From Sclerotiophoma versabilis (lineage: Eukaryota; Ascomycota; Dothideomycetes; Pleosporales; Didymellaceae), in contig JAAROD010000026.1 in the NCBI GenBank assembly GCA_012274445.1, forward strand, positions 434,001 through 498,000: a stretch of 64,000 nucleotides of DNA, in the 5' to 3' direction. The position numbers were made by a program, and so were the translations under genes. This document shows, in pieces, positions 11,141 to 22,462 of this stretch (positions are counted from its first letter, which is position 1; every line of letters begins with the position of its first letter). Below the pieces are notes generated by a model that ran no database searches, was not told the DNA's origin, and saw only the letters and a list, made by a program, of their open reading frames with translations.

Positions 11141-13063
11141 ATGGGTACGGCGCCCGCAGACGCACATGCAGCGCCCGGTGCGGCGGCTTTTTTGCCCCGC
11201 TCTGGACGGCCTCAAAATGCAGGAAACATGGCTGACGGAGTGCGCAGCGCCCAAGAACAAGAAGGCGGAGAAGATGTCCCTGGGAGACTTCCTAGGCGAC
11301 CAGTGTAGGCACGACCCGCTCCAGGTCGAGCGCGCAGACGACTGACGACCGTGTAGCTCTGGGATCGTGGGCTGACGAGATGGAGGACGCGCCCATGCCC
11401 CGTAAGCATTGCCCTGCAACCCTTCACTGACACCCTCGTGCTGACTCTCGACAGGCGCAGGTAACATGCCCCAGCCGCCCGGGCGACCCGGCCCCTCCCA
11501 TCGGTTTGCATGCTCACACGGCGCTAGGTGGTGGCTTTGGCGGCGCCAGCTACGGCGGCGCCAGCGACAGGCCTTCGTACGGCTCTGGCGGCGGCTTCGG
11601 TGCTGCTCGCACCGACAGCTTCGGTATGTCGCGCCTCGACGTCTCTGCTGCATGCGCACGCTAACACTGTCCCACAGCCGACCGCGGCTTCGCTGTGCGC
11701 GAGCAGCTCCCTCTCCCCTCGAAGCCCCCCTACACGGCCCACCTGGGCAACCTCTCCTTTGACGCCACCGAAGGCGATGTCACCGACTTCTTCGCCGACT
11801 GCGAGGTCACCAACGTGCGCATCGTCGAGGACAAGCTTGACCGCAAGCCCAAGGGTTTCGGCTACGTCGAATTCGGCTCGCTCGATGGCCTGAAGAAGGC
11901 GCTCGACCTGTCCGGCGCGCAATTCCAGGGCCGCAACGTCCGCGTCAGCGTTGCCGAGCCTCGTATGTACCGTTCCAAAACTTGCTGAGACATTCTCTGA
12001 CCCCCTCGTAGCCAAGGACCGCCCTGAAGCCAGGGACATTTCCGACTGGTCGCGCAAGGGGCCCCTCCCCGACCTCCCCAACCAGCGCTCGGCTCCCGGA
12101 CGCGGCTACGGCGGTCGTGCCTTCGATGCTGGATCTGACGCCGGCAGTGAGCGCGCCGAGCGCAGACGTCCTGCCTTTGAGAGTGACGGCAAGCAGCGCG
12201 ACTTTGGCAACTGGGAGCGCAAGGGCCCCCTCTCGCCCTCTGCCGAGGCCCCAAGAGAAGGTGGCAGGCGCTTCGACGGCCCCCGTGAGCCTCGCGAAGG
12301 TGGAATGCGTGAAAGACAGTCCCCAGCATGGGGTGAGGGCCGCCCCGAGGGCGAGCGTGGACCTCGCCGCGAGTTCCAGCCCGCCGAGGGCAGGCCGCAG
12401 TATGAGAGACAGCCTACTGCCGCAGACCAGGACAGCCAGTGGAGATCGAAGATGCGCCCCGACGCCGCATCTCCCACCGGAACCCCTGACGCCAGCACAC
12501 CCTCGTCTCCCGCACCTCTTCCCAGCCGTCCCAGGTTGAATCTCGCAAAGCGAACAGTTTCTGAAGCTCCTGCTGCCTCCCCCGCGACTCCCTCTGACAA
12601 GCCCAACCCCTTCGGTGCTGCACGTCCCATCGACACAGCCGCCCGTGAGAGGGAGGTCGAGGAGAAGCAGAAGCTGGCTGCACAGCAGAAGAAGGAGGCA
12701 GACGAGAAGGCTCGCGAGGAGAAGAAGGCCAAGGAGGCCACCGCAAAGGAGGGTGCTGCCGCAAAGGCAACTGAGGAGCCCAAAGGTGATGATGTCCCCA
12801 AGACGGTTGACAACCCTGAGGCGGAGGTCACGGACGAGACTGCCAACGGCGAGATCGTCGGCGACAAGGACGTCAAGCCCCAGGAGGCTGTTGTAGCCCC
12901 CAATGAGGGAGGATCCTGGAGGCGCAAGTCCAGCACACCTGCTACCCCTTCCACCACAACCGAGACCTTGGATGAGGATGGCTGGAGCACCGTCACCAAA
13001 GCCCCCAAGAACGCCCGAAACAACCGTCGTGGAGGTGCTCCCACCCGTGCCATCGCCTCGTAA
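11141..13063 (+). CDS. TIF3: eIF4B homologue (TIF3), RRM-containing translation initiation factor
   Basis: eIF4B stimulates the eIF4A helicase during ribosome scanning. Exon 1 is only four coding bases, 11141-11144 (ATG G). Exons 11248-11304 and 11357-11401 give MAPKNKKAEKMSLGDFLGDQ followed by SLGSWADEMEDAPMP, the hallmark eIF4B N-terminus. A Gly-rich exon starts at 11528 (GGGFGGASYGG), then 11678-11962 carries an RRM (YTAHLGNLSF RNP2-like, KGFGYVEF RNP1), and 12012-13063 carries repeated Arg/Gly/Asp segments (ISDWSRKGPLPD, FGNWERKGPLSP) and a Lys/Glu-rich helix. The model totals 512 residues. The join before 11528 is uncertain: either one intron 11402-11527, or a 53-nt intron 11402-11454, a six-base exon and a second intron. 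The sequence 11455-11520 is not in frame with the Gly-rich exon. The neighbour is divergent. Confidence 0.9.
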
Positions 13064-14052
13064 TCACCATGTTCAAATCATGGTGGTGAATCGGTGGCTT
13101 GTCCCTTTTGCGTTCCACAAAATAGCAACGTCGCGCATTTCACCGGCGTGGCGGAGTCGTTCTCAAAGGGTTTTGATATCTGTTCATTCCGAGCAGCTGT
13201 GTCTTGTTGGCTGTCTTTCGAGCGTGCTCCTGCCTTGGGCTCAAAAAGCGATGCAAGGCGTTCGCCCGCTTGATTAGGCCGATGGCTCCTCAGCTGCACT
13301 TTCACCGGCCCATGTCGCTCACGATACCCGAGCATGCCCGTCACCCAGTTTTCCTTCCGTCATCCAAAAGTCACGGTTCTCCAATCGCAGCATCTTGTCC
13401 GCCCATGTCGGGTTCGAAAATCTTGGACTTGGCAACTTACCGAATACGTTCCCTGAACACAACCAAAACTTTGGGATGCGTCCCACTCCGCTTACGAGGT
13501 CAATGTCGCGACGATAATGTACTTTTCGATAGACGACATGAGTGCTTGGGCATGTATTTATTTGCAGGTTAGATTGACGATTGAGTTCTCCACTTCAACT
13601 TTGGGCTTGCTGGATTAGTTTGTGATGTGCTAACTACCTGCGATTCCCAGGCCCAGACCATGTGTCGTCGGCGTACATGAGTCGGTGTGAGGGCGGATAA
13701 TGGAAATGGGATGTTTGATGATCGGCGTTGACGTCGATCCACTCCCGCCCCGGTGGCTTGACAGGGAACCCTGTTCAGCCGTCCCTCATACGTCAGTCTG
13801 TTCAACGTCGATATCTTGCTTTGGTGCGTCCAAGTCTGCACATTCATTTTGCAGTGTCTTAATCAATTCACGTCTTTTTCACAAAGCATTTGTTCAAAGT
13901 CTGCTGCATTCCGGTTGTGATTTGCAAGTGGACCTGTTGCATTCCAGCTGCAAAGAAGGTAGAGCGTCTTAATTGATAATAGAAGGCATAGCAAGCCCTG
14001 GCACACTTCAGCAGATTGCATCTTCCCACATCATTTGCTGCAAAGCTCAACA
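13064..14052. other. Intergenic region after eIF4B gene
   Basis: Holds the 3' end of the eIF4B transcript and the promoter of the next gene. No supportable coding sequence; the ORFs are short and overlap in several frames. Confidence 0.5.
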
Positions 14053-14991
14053 ATGTCAACAAAGCCCCAGTCCCCCGGCCCAAACCCAACTTCAACAGCA
14101 CCGGCGAAACAAGCGCGGTCTCGCAAAGCAGGCAATCCTGACCCTTCTACCACGGGCCGAGCAGGCTCAGCAGGCGGCGTTGTCCTCGAGAAAGAAGCGG
14201 CCAAAAAGTCGACCCCTCCCACAGCGACGACAGCTCCCAAAGCCGGGTCAGGGCAGTCCAAGGACGCAGCGCCAAAACGTAAACCCAGAAAACTCAACAA
14301 GGAAGCCACGTCGACGCCTGCAGCGACAAAGGAAGGATTGTCGCACGAGGCCGCGGAGCTTGAAGCACTAAAATGCCGCGTCAGAGGTCTCGAGGCCAAG
14401 GTCGAAGAGCTGTACAAGTCCAGCTCATCGAGCGGAAACGCGGCAGCACCACGCTCGCCACGCCGCCGGGGCAAGGGGCGCAAGAACTCGAGCGCGACAA
14501 CAACGGCTACGCTCGGCAATCTTGCACAGAAGAAGGGGAAAGAAGGGCAAGTCACGGAGGTGGACGACGAAGAGGAAGCAGACGAAGAGCTGGTTCAACT
14601 CGAGTCGGAGCTCGAGGTTGCTAGGCAGGACCTCGCTCTGTACAAGCCCACTGCACAGGGCTCGAGTCAGTCTCGGGCGCGGGCGCGGAGGTCGGTGAGC
14701 GAAGAGGCGGACGATGTCGAGGAGATAGTGAGAGACCAGGCAGGGGTGAGCGTGGGTGGTGATAGACAAGTCACGCTCAGCGGCAGCTACCGCATCCCGC
14801 TCCCCGCGAACCTGAACCCAGAGGACGTGAAGACGATCCAGAGCGGGGTGACGGCGGCACAGAACGTGGCCAGATCGTTCCTCGACCAGCGCCGTGCGAA
14901 TCAGGCGCTGAGGAACGCGCAGGCGGACGCTGGTCCCCCGCCGACAAGTGCAAGTACAGGTGCAGGTGGAGGTGGAGGTGGAGGTGGAGGT

Positions 14992-15024
<33 letters not shown>

Positions 15025-15324
15025 AAGGTAAAGGCGAAGGCGAAGGCGAGCAAGGTACAGGACCAGGGTGGGGAGCCAAGTGGTTTGACGGAGACGGGAG
15101 GGGGCAAGCAGAGCTGGGGCGAGTGGATCGGAGGGTATAGTATGGCGATTAGTCGGGCGGTAAAGAACATTGAGCATGAGGCTGCTATGGAGGCGCAGAG
15201 GCCGAACCAGAGCACGAGAACGAGCGGGCCAAAAGCTGGGACGGGAGGGGGAGGTGCACGGAAGAAGCGACCGAGTGCGAAGACGACGTTGAGTGGGGAG
15301 CAGGTCCAGGAGCTGATGAGCTAA
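14053..15324 (+). CDS. Coiled-coil protein of unknown function with Gly-rich linker
   Basis: A single-exon 423-residue protein. I recognise no named domain. The N-terminal 100 residues are Lys/Ala/Pro/Ser-rich and probably disordered. A short coiled coil (EAAELEALKCRVRGLEAKVE, about residues 102-121) and an acidic coiled coil (EEADEELVQLESELEVARQD, about 176-195) follow. Next comes a segment that looks conserved in composition, SYRIPLPANLNPEDVKTIQS and VARSFLDQRR (about 248-292), then a Gly/Ala repeat (residues 302-325). A final Trp-containing helix (WGEWIGGYSMAISRAVKNIE) precedes a basic Ser/Thr tail. ATG at 14053 is chosen over 14035 because its context (ACAATGTC) is better; the difference is six residues. 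It converges on the NDUFAF6-like gene, 141 bases away. Location and role are unknown. Confidence 0.78.
14957..15025 (+). repeat. GGTGGA/GGTGCA imperfect microsatellite inside a CDS
   Basis: About 11 copies of a six-base unit (GGTGCA, GGTGGA or GGTGCG) in frame, coding for the Gly/Ala run of the coiled-coil protein. It is probably variable in length between strains without shifting the frame. Confidence 0.85.
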
Positions 15325-15465
15325 TTGTCGGCTCTGGAAGGGCGCTGCAGCAGAGGGGGAATGGAAAAAAGGGAGAAGAAGAGAGGTGTACTATTAGCAG
15401 GCACAGCATACATGGGCGTTTGGGAATTGCAATCCAGTGGTCTTGCTTCTTGGTTCATTCAATGT

Positions 15466-16596
15466 CTATAGTCGCCGCCGCGTGTAGGCCCAATAGGCTC
15501 TCGCAGGCAGCTTCCAGTCGTTTTTCCTCAGACTGGGGTCGAACAGGTCAAAGTCGGCTTTCTGCAGGCGATCGAGCCAGGACTGGGTGCTGATGCTCGA
15601 CATGAAGACACCAAAGGCCTGCTCTACGTCGCGGAGCTGCTGCTCTTTCCCTGCGCCCAGCTGCTCGGCGCCGTACCGGTGCTCCTCGTCGTTCTGGTGC
15701 TCAAAGTCGTGACCGAGGGTGCCATCGGAGCGCAGCTTGGCCAGCATGTCGCGCGCAGTGATCAGGTGGTCGTTTGCGCGAGTGGCGACGGTGAAGACGG
15801 CGTCTTTCAAGCCCGGAGCGCCGGCGCCCAGGCGAAAGACATCTTCCTCCCTGACGCCGGCCTCGGCCATGACGTCCAGCGGCAGCAGCACGGCGCCCTG
15901 GGTCGGCGCCGACTGGGCTGGCTGGGGGTGGGGGAAGGCAACGAGGGGGAGGCCGCGCAGGACGGCGGCGATGCCAGTTGCTTTGCCAATGTGCGAGGCG
16001 ATGTGGTCGGTGGTGATGCTCGCTTGCGGCAGGCTGGCCAGGGTCAGGTACAGCAGGGTCGAGTACGTGTTCTCGGCGTAGGCCTCGAGGGCGTGCAGGG
16101 TCGGGTAGGGCGGGTTGGCGAGGTGCTGCTCGCGCGTGTTGATGACGCGGTGGAACCAGGCCTTGCTCAGCCGGCTGCGGCCGCCGGAGCGGGCGTGGAG
16201 GTCGTCGGCGGCGTGGGCGAGCAGGATGGCGACGGGCTCCTTGGGGGGCGAGCCGGCGAGGGCGTTTGTGACGGCGTCGCGCCAGAACTGCATGCGCATC
16301 ATGCCGACGGTGGGCGTGCTGGTCGTGTCGGCGACGCGGGCGACGTCGACGTTGAAGGCGCGGATGGCGAGGTAGGCATCGCGCGCGGCGGGCGGGACGA
16401 AGGACTGCAGGATGTGCGAGGGCGTGTCGTGGGTGCGGACGAGGTGGGCGCAGTAGGCTCGGGCGCGCTGCACCTCAGCGTGCGAGGGGCGCGGCGCGTC
16501 GGTGAAGCATTGCGCGCTCTGCAGGCGCCGCCGCGGGGGGGTCGAGACTGTGCGGGTGCGCCGTACGGGAGCTGCGCGGCGCCTGGCAGCTTGCAT
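15466..16596 (-). CDS. NDUFAF6-like complex I assembly factor (squalene/phytoene synthase fold)
   Basis: NDUFAF6 proteins have the trans-isoprenyl diphosphate synthase fold, probably without enzyme activity, and help early assembly of the ND1 part of mitochondrial complex I. Single exon, 376 residues from the ATG at 16596. That start gives an Arg-rich, acid-free presequence (MQAARRRAAPVRRTRTVSTP) typical for matrix import. An in-frame ATG at 16710 would add 38 residues. The body carries the family pattern: YCAHLVRTHDTPSH, ARDAYLAIRAFNVDVARV, MRMQFWRDAVTNALAGSPPK, a helical YAENTYSTLLYLTLASL segment, IGKATGIAAVLRGLPL and a C-terminal WLDRLQKADFDLFDP / WKLPARAYWAYTRRRL. The DxxxD metal motifs of true synthases are not evident in the aligned positions. 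It is divergent from RAD5. Confidence 0.88.
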   Translation of the reverse strand: MQAARRRAAPVRRTRTVSTPPRRRLQSAQCFTDAPRPSHAEVQRARAYCAHLVRTHDTPSHILQSFVPPAARDAYLAIRAFNVDVARVADTTSTPTVGMMRMQFWRDAVTNALAGSPPKEPVAILLAHAADDLHARSGGRSRLSKAWFHRVINTREQHLANPPYPTLHALEAYAENTYSTLLYLTLASLPQASITTDHIASHIGKATGIAAVLRGLPLVAFPHPQPAQSAPTQGAVLLPLDVMAEAGVREEDVFRLGAGAPGLKDAVFTVATRANDHLITARDMLAKLRSDGTLGHDFEHQNDEEHRYGAEQLGAGKEQQLRDVEQAFGVFMSSISTQSWLDRLQKADFDLFDPSLRKNDWKLPARAYWAYTRRRL

Positions 16597-16851
16597 TGGA
16601 GGGCAGGAGGCAGTGTGGGCGGGCCGTGGGCGGGCAGTGTGCGGAGTCCAGGGCAGCGCGCTGTGGCAGCACAGGTCGGAAACATGGCCATTCGCCGATG
16701 ACGCCGCCATGCGCGTGCACCCGCCTTTAGCGCAGAGGCGCGTCGCGAGGCGAGTCGCGTAAAGTGCTGCTGCATCCGGGCGCCGCCTGTCCTGCTGCTG
16801 CTGCTGCTGCCGCCGCCGCCGCACTGCGCTCGCACCGCGCTCGCACCCCCG
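16597..16851. promoter_or_regulatory. Bidirectional promoter, NDUFAF6-like gene / RAD5
   Basis: Only 255 bases lie between the two start codons, or 141 bases if the NDUFAF6-like protein starts at 16710. The segment is GC-rich and contains a CTG/CCG trinucleotide tract. No TATA box is seen. Shared control of a respiratory assembly factor and a DNA-repair helicase is possible but is only inferred from spacing. Confidence 0.6.
16790..16821. repeat. CTG/CCG trinucleotide tract in RAD5 leader
   Basis: About six CTG units directly followed by about four CCG units, ending 30 bases before the RAD5 start codon. On the minus strand the same tract codes for Gln/Arg runs in a spurious extension of the NDUFAF6-like frame. 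Confidence 0.85.
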
Positions 16852-19800
16852 ATGGAGAGCCCCCATCCCGACGAGCGGCCAGCAAAGAAGCGGCGCTTCT
16901 TCTCCCAACACTCGTCCCCCGCCCCGGCACGCTCGAAGCAGCCGCACCCGCCGCCGCACTCCCCAGCCTCGAGCAGCCCGACACGCACCCCCGCCGACCG
17001 ACATGGCGCTGGCGCTGGCGCTGGCGGTGCACCAGCCCCGGACGCCCTCGCCGGCTTCGACGTGGCCATGCTGCAGGCCGTCGTTGGCGAGCTGCCGCAC
17101 TCGACGCTGCAGAGGCTCAAGGACGTCAGCAGCAGCGACGTCGAGCGAGGTAGGCCGCCGCAGCCCAGGCTCCACACGACTGGCTAATCTCGTGCAGCCA
17201 TCAACCTCTACCTCGACGGCTCCTGGGCCGCCGCGCCCCTCCCCGCGCCCGCCCCCATCTTCCAGCCGCGCCCTCCAGCCGTGCAGACGACAATCGCGAG
17301 CGCCCTCCAGCGCACCGAGTCCCTAGACTCGGCTGCATCCCAGCCCTCTGCCACCTCGACCCCTCTCGCCCCTGCACTCGGCCACATGCCCTCGAAGCGC
17401 TACATTGGCTCCTTCGGCGTCGTCGCCTGGGCCACGACCAGCGGCTCCGGCCTGCTCAGCCACAACGAGAAAGTCTCCATCGAGCGCTTCAGGATGCAGC
17501 CCAAAGGCAGGAAGCGCGTTGTCGCCCTCAAGAAGCAGGACCTCGTAGTCAGATTCACCAACCAAAGAGGCCAAGAGGTGGGGAGACTAGAGAACGATTC
17601 TGCCGCCTGGGTGTCCGCCTTGATCGACCAGAAGGTGTGCTCGTTTGAGGGCAGCTGCGTGTTCGTGCCGGATAGGATACGCACAAGCGATACAATCTAC
17701 CTGCAATTGCATGCCTATTTCCTGCGCACCGCTTTCGACGCCACCAAATTCACCAAACCGGAAGACAACCGCGAGGTCAGCATATTCGAGGAAAAAGAAA
17801 CCTCGGACGAGCGTGATCTGAGGATGCGCCAGGTCGGCCTCGTCAAGCTCTTCGACTCCATCAACCTGCATCCATCACGTCAGAACGAGAGCACGGAAAA
17901 ACACAAGCGACAGGGTCTGTTGCAGGCAGCAGAGAGTGCCGAGAAAAAAGACGAGAGGCCCAGCGTCAAGAACGATGCACCGACTGACGGCATTGCTTCG
18001 CCGCCAGCCGAGGAAGCTGAGGAAGGTGCAGAGCTCGAACAAGACCAGCTGGACTCGCTGTACAAAAAGGCGCAATCTTTCGACTTCAACACACCCACAA
18101 TGGACCCTGCCGACACCTTTGTCATGAACCTCCGCAAGTACCAGAAGCGGGCTCTGCACTGGATGGTCGGCAAGGAGAAGGATGAATCGCTTGCCAACAA
18201 GGAAGTGTCCATGCATCCCTTGTGGGAGGAGTACCAGTGGCCGGAAAAGGACGCGGATAACCAAGACTTGCCTATCATCCAAGACCAATCTATGTTCTAC
18301 GTCAACCCATATTCTGGCCAACTTTCGCTCGAGTTCCCCAAGCAGGACCAGAACTGTCTCGGCGGCATTCTAGCTGACGAGATGGGTCTGGGCAAAACCA
18401 TCGAGATGATGAGCTTGATACACACACATAGGAACCACTCGGACCAATACGACCAAGCCGCTGTACCTAAATCTCTTCCGCGCCTGCAAAAGGCCAGCCC
18501 AGCCGTCGAACCGGCGCCATACACCACCCTCGTTGTCGCCCCCATGTCATTGCTCGCCCAATGGCATAGCGAAGCTGAAAAGGCTTCCAAGGAAGGCACT
18601 CTGAAGGCTATGGTCTACTACGGCTCTGAAAAGGCTGTCAATCTCCAGAAGCTATGCTGTGCATCCAATGCAGCCAATGCACCCAACGTAATCATCACCA
18701 GTTATGGCACAGTGCTGTCCGAATTCAATCAAGTTGCTGCTCAAGACGGAAACAGAGGTTCCCACGGCGGCATTTTCTCGCTAGACTACTTCCGAATCAT
18801 CCTCGACGAAGCTCACTACATCAAGAACAGGCAATCAAAGACGGCCAAGGCTTGCTACGAGCTCAGCGCGAGACATCGGTGGGTCCTCACCGGCACACCA
18901 ATCGTCAACCGTCTTGAGGATCTGTTCAGTCTGGTCCGCTTCCTCAAGGTAGAACCCTGGAGTAACTTCTCCTTCTGGAAAACTTTCATCACAGTACCCT
19001 TTGAGGCAGGCGAATTCATCCGGGCTCTCGACGTCGTGCAGACCGTGCTGGAGCCGCTTGTACTGCGCCGAACCAAGGACATGAGAACACCTGACGGCGA
19101 AGCTCTAGTACCTTTGCCGCCAAAGGTCATCGACGTTGAGCGAATCGTCTTGTCACAGGACGAGCGAGACGTGTATGACCACATTTACTTGCGAGCAAAG
19201 AGCGTCTTTACAAAGAATGCTGAATCGGGCATGCTGCTCAAGAACTACACTACCATCTTCGCCCAAATCCTTCGTCTTCGCCAATCATGCTGCCACCCCA
19301 TCTTGACCCGCAAGGCGAACCTCGTCGCCGATGAGCTGGAAGGCAACATGGCGTCTGATCTTGCGAATGGCCTAGCTGACGATATGGATCTATCCAGTTT
19401 GATCGAGCGCTTCACTGCTGACAGCGACCAAGACGTCAACAGATTCGGTGCCAACGTCCTCAAGGAGATCCAAGACGAAGCCGACGCCGAGTGCCCTCTG
19501 TGTTTTGAAGAGCCCATGGTTGACCAGGCCGTTACCGGCTGCTGGCATTCCGCATGTAAAGAATGTCTGCTCAACTACATCAACCACCAGCGCGACAAGG
19601 GCGAAATCCCACGCTGCTTCAACTGTCGCGAACCCGTCAACGCGCGCGACGTCTTTGAAGTCGTGCGCCACAACCACATCATCGAGGAACCGCCGCACAG
19701 TTTCACCAGCGACGTTGCACCCCCTGCCACCCATACGCCACGTATCAGTTTGCGACGCATTGGCTTGAGTGGCAGCGCAAAGACACAAGCTCTCCTCACT

Positions 19801-20348
19801 CACCTAAGGAGAAACTTGAAAGAGGATCCGAAAGGCAAGACCGTAGTCTTCTCACAGTTCACATCCTTCCTCGACCTCATCGAGCCCGCACTCACCCGCG
19901 ATCACATTCCTTTTCTGCGCTTCGACGGCTCCATGGCACAGAAGACTCGCGCCACAGTGCTCGCCGATTTCACCTCATCTCCAAAACCGTATGTCTTGCT
20001 ACTCTCACTACGGGCAGGTGGCGTAGGCCTCAACCTGACGTGTGCGCGTAATGTCTTCATGATGGATCCGTGGTGGAGCTTTGCGGTCGAGGCGCAGGCC
20101 ATTGATCGCGTGCACCGAATGGGGCAGGAGGGGAGTGTGCGAGTGGTTAGGTTTGTTGTCGAAGGCAGTATTGAGGAAAAGATGCTGAGGATCCAAGAGC
20201 GGAAAAAGTTCATGTAAGTGCAACTCCGGTCTGTGTTGTGGTTGCTCAAAGTGATACTAACAAAAACAGCGCAAGCTCTCTAGGCATGATGAGCGAGGAC
20301 GAGAAGAGGGTGCAGAGGATCGAGGATATCAAAGAGTTGCTTAGTTAA
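16852..20348 (+). CDS. RAD5: RAD5 family DNA helicase and RING E3 ubiquitin ligase
   Basis: Rad5 extends PCNA polyubiquitin chains with Ubc13-Mms2 and remodels stalled forks in error-free damage bypass. Exons 16852-17149, 17198-20213 and 20270-20348 give 1130 residues, close to yeast Rad5 (1169). Domain order: a basic NLS-like PAKKRRFFSQ near residue 10; a UBA-like VVGELPHSTLQRL segment crossing intron 1; HIRAN domain from about 166 (RYIGSFGVVAWATT); SNF2 helicase with Walker A DEMGLGKT near 493 and Walker B DEAH near 635; RING finger from about 866 (CPLCFEEP...CWHSACKECL...CFNCREP) inserted between the helicase lobes as in all Rad5 proteins; helicase C lobe from about 983 (VVFSQFTSFLD, GGVGLNLT, QAIDRVHRMGQ). 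The final 26-codon exon restores IASSLGMMSEDEKRVQRIED, the expected end. All key catalytic motifs are present. Confidence 0.96.
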
Positions 20349-22462
20349 TGCGGATAGGCTAACCTCTCAGCGTCGTATTCGAGGAAAGCATCGTCAAGTA
20401 TCACGAACGTCAAAAGATGGAGACCACATAGATACACTCAACCCAGCAAGCTCCCTGAGCTACACAAACCAGGCTCCTCGTTGCCCTGCTTAACGGCACG
20501 CGCAGTCGATCAGGACGAAAAAGCGAGGAATCTACAAATGAGAGGTTGTGTCATGTTGCTCGTCAGGCGTCCCAGCGACGGTCATGATCCCACAGCATGA
20601 CCCAGCAGCTCAGCCTCGTGATATGAGCATAGCCAACATGGCCCATCGCCACGATAGATCACAAGAAGATGGAGACTCCACGACTCAACACACGTCTCAA
20701 ATTCAAGATCCCTACTTCGCATCCTTGCATGACAGCAACCCTCGTCTGTGTCACTACATGGACTCAGCAATGCAGCAAGACGCGAAACACAACCTTTTTC
20801 CATCTAGCACAAGGAAGAGGGAGACAAGGACGGAATGAATGGTGCTGTGCGGGTGGTGTCGGTGGCGGAGATTGTGATGATTGAATTGGTGGCGAGGTCG
20901 TGCATCTACTTTAGAGGGTCATAGTTAGAGGGCAAGCCGTGGAAGTACCATATGGGCGTTTGAGTCTTTCGCTCGTCACAAGTGCCCTGGGTCGTCACTT
21001 GTGGATAAACGACGCATCGGCACAATCGAACACAACAACTATACTTGCCACCCCCAAGCCTAGGAAATCGATGTCAGTGAATGTGCACCAATACGCTGGT
21101 ACCTTGCTGCCCAAATATTAACCCCCCAATACCAGACTGTGCTGTACTGTGCCGTGTTTTGGACCATTGTAACATCTCCCGAGCTAGTGCTACCTGGAAC
21201 CAGCATGCAGAGCCTAGTTCCGAGACCTTCTTTCATGACGTTGCCACCCTACAAGAGTCAACCCACCCTTGCGAACATAATTCTCCAAACCGTACGGCGC
21301 GCGCGGACAACTTCCTCAACCAACTTCGGCGGCGGGGGCGTGTAGTTTGGTGGCTGATGATAGATCAAGGATACTTATCCGTGGGCTTGTACGGACAACG
21401 TGGTGAGAAGCAACGCTGTATACAATACAATGTGGTGCAGAAATCAGCAGAGGATAGGAAGGGAAGGGCTCGTCACATCGGTGTAGTGTCGGTCTTCACA
21501 TATGATTAAAGGTAGTTTAATACTAAGACATATGCAGGACGCTGAACTTGTTTTCCAAGGTTTCTATTGATGCTGCCATTCTCGACGCGCAGGTCCGTGG
21601 TGGGTGTGAACTCAGGCACCGAGTCTAAGATTACATGGTCTGTCCTGAACTTGTTCAGAACTTTAGCCAACCGTGCGGCAGTGACAATAGATGCGGGATG
21701 ACTGCCCCTCTGCAAATGGAGAAGAGGCACACGTCAACGCCATGGAAAGTGCAGATACGGTGGACGTCTTCAAGGTTGACGTTGTGAAGACATTCTGCAG
21801 TACAGGGACAAACATATAGCAGACCTTCAAATATGACATTCACGACCTAATGTGTTCCCATGCAGCCGGCGCACACCCCAGTGCAGACCATCACTTCGTA
21901 GTAATCAAAGTACTCCACAGATAAAGATCATCTTGGCATAACTCGCAATTGCATTCATTAGACTGCGGTAGTAAGGCACGACGAAACTTCATGAGTTGTG
22001 GGGAATGTGAATGTGTTTTGAATCCTGGACATGTGCTCTTGCAGTCGGCGTTCAGCTGGCAACAAAGACGGTAATCATCGATGGCTACCGAAAATCATCG
22101 AATAGACATCACCACGATCTGGCTGAGATAGTGACTGTGGGAGCAATCGTTACCAAGAGGATGCGTTGGAAGATGGCCGACGTCGATGACAGCGTTACCA
22201 GATGAAGCATGTGGCCCTGGGCTCGAATCGCGTATCAGTCATCAACATTCGCAGCTAACACTTCGCGCCGCTCAAGCTTATTATGGCTTGGATGTGGTGA
22301 CCAAATCACATAATGTTATTGCAGCTTTTGTATGATGGAATATGGTGAAGTAAGCATGCGCCATCCAAGTGGCACATCGGATGCGAGTGGCAGTTTGTAA
22401 TTGGGTTGTGCAAGACTTTGCGCGCAGCTGAAGCAACCCACTACTTGGCAAGATACTATCGT
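20349..22462. other. Gene-poor region between RAD5 and HET fragment
   Basis: Short ORFs only (for example 20548-20838 and 21081-21509, both plus). They lack domain features and overlap others in competing frames. I see no repeats or RNA genes. Confidence 0.45.

Noticed and set aside
12106..13053. 315-codon minus-strand frame opposite eIF4B
   Set aside because: Antisense shadow of the charged eIF4B repeats; no domain and no start context.
16299..17177. Long open frames opposite the NDUFAF6-like gene and RAD5 start (minus 16299-17177; plus 15679-16701)
   Set aside because: They are GC-driven shadow frames with Arg/Ala/Pro or Gly/Val low complexity that overlap well-supported genes.
20548..20838. 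96-codon plus ORF after RAD5
   Set aside because: Likely 3' untranslated DNA; another frame overlaps it and no homology is apparent.
22215..22235. GGGCTCGAATCGCG resembling a tRNA T arm
   Set aside because: The surrounding bases do not fold into a tRNA by eye.
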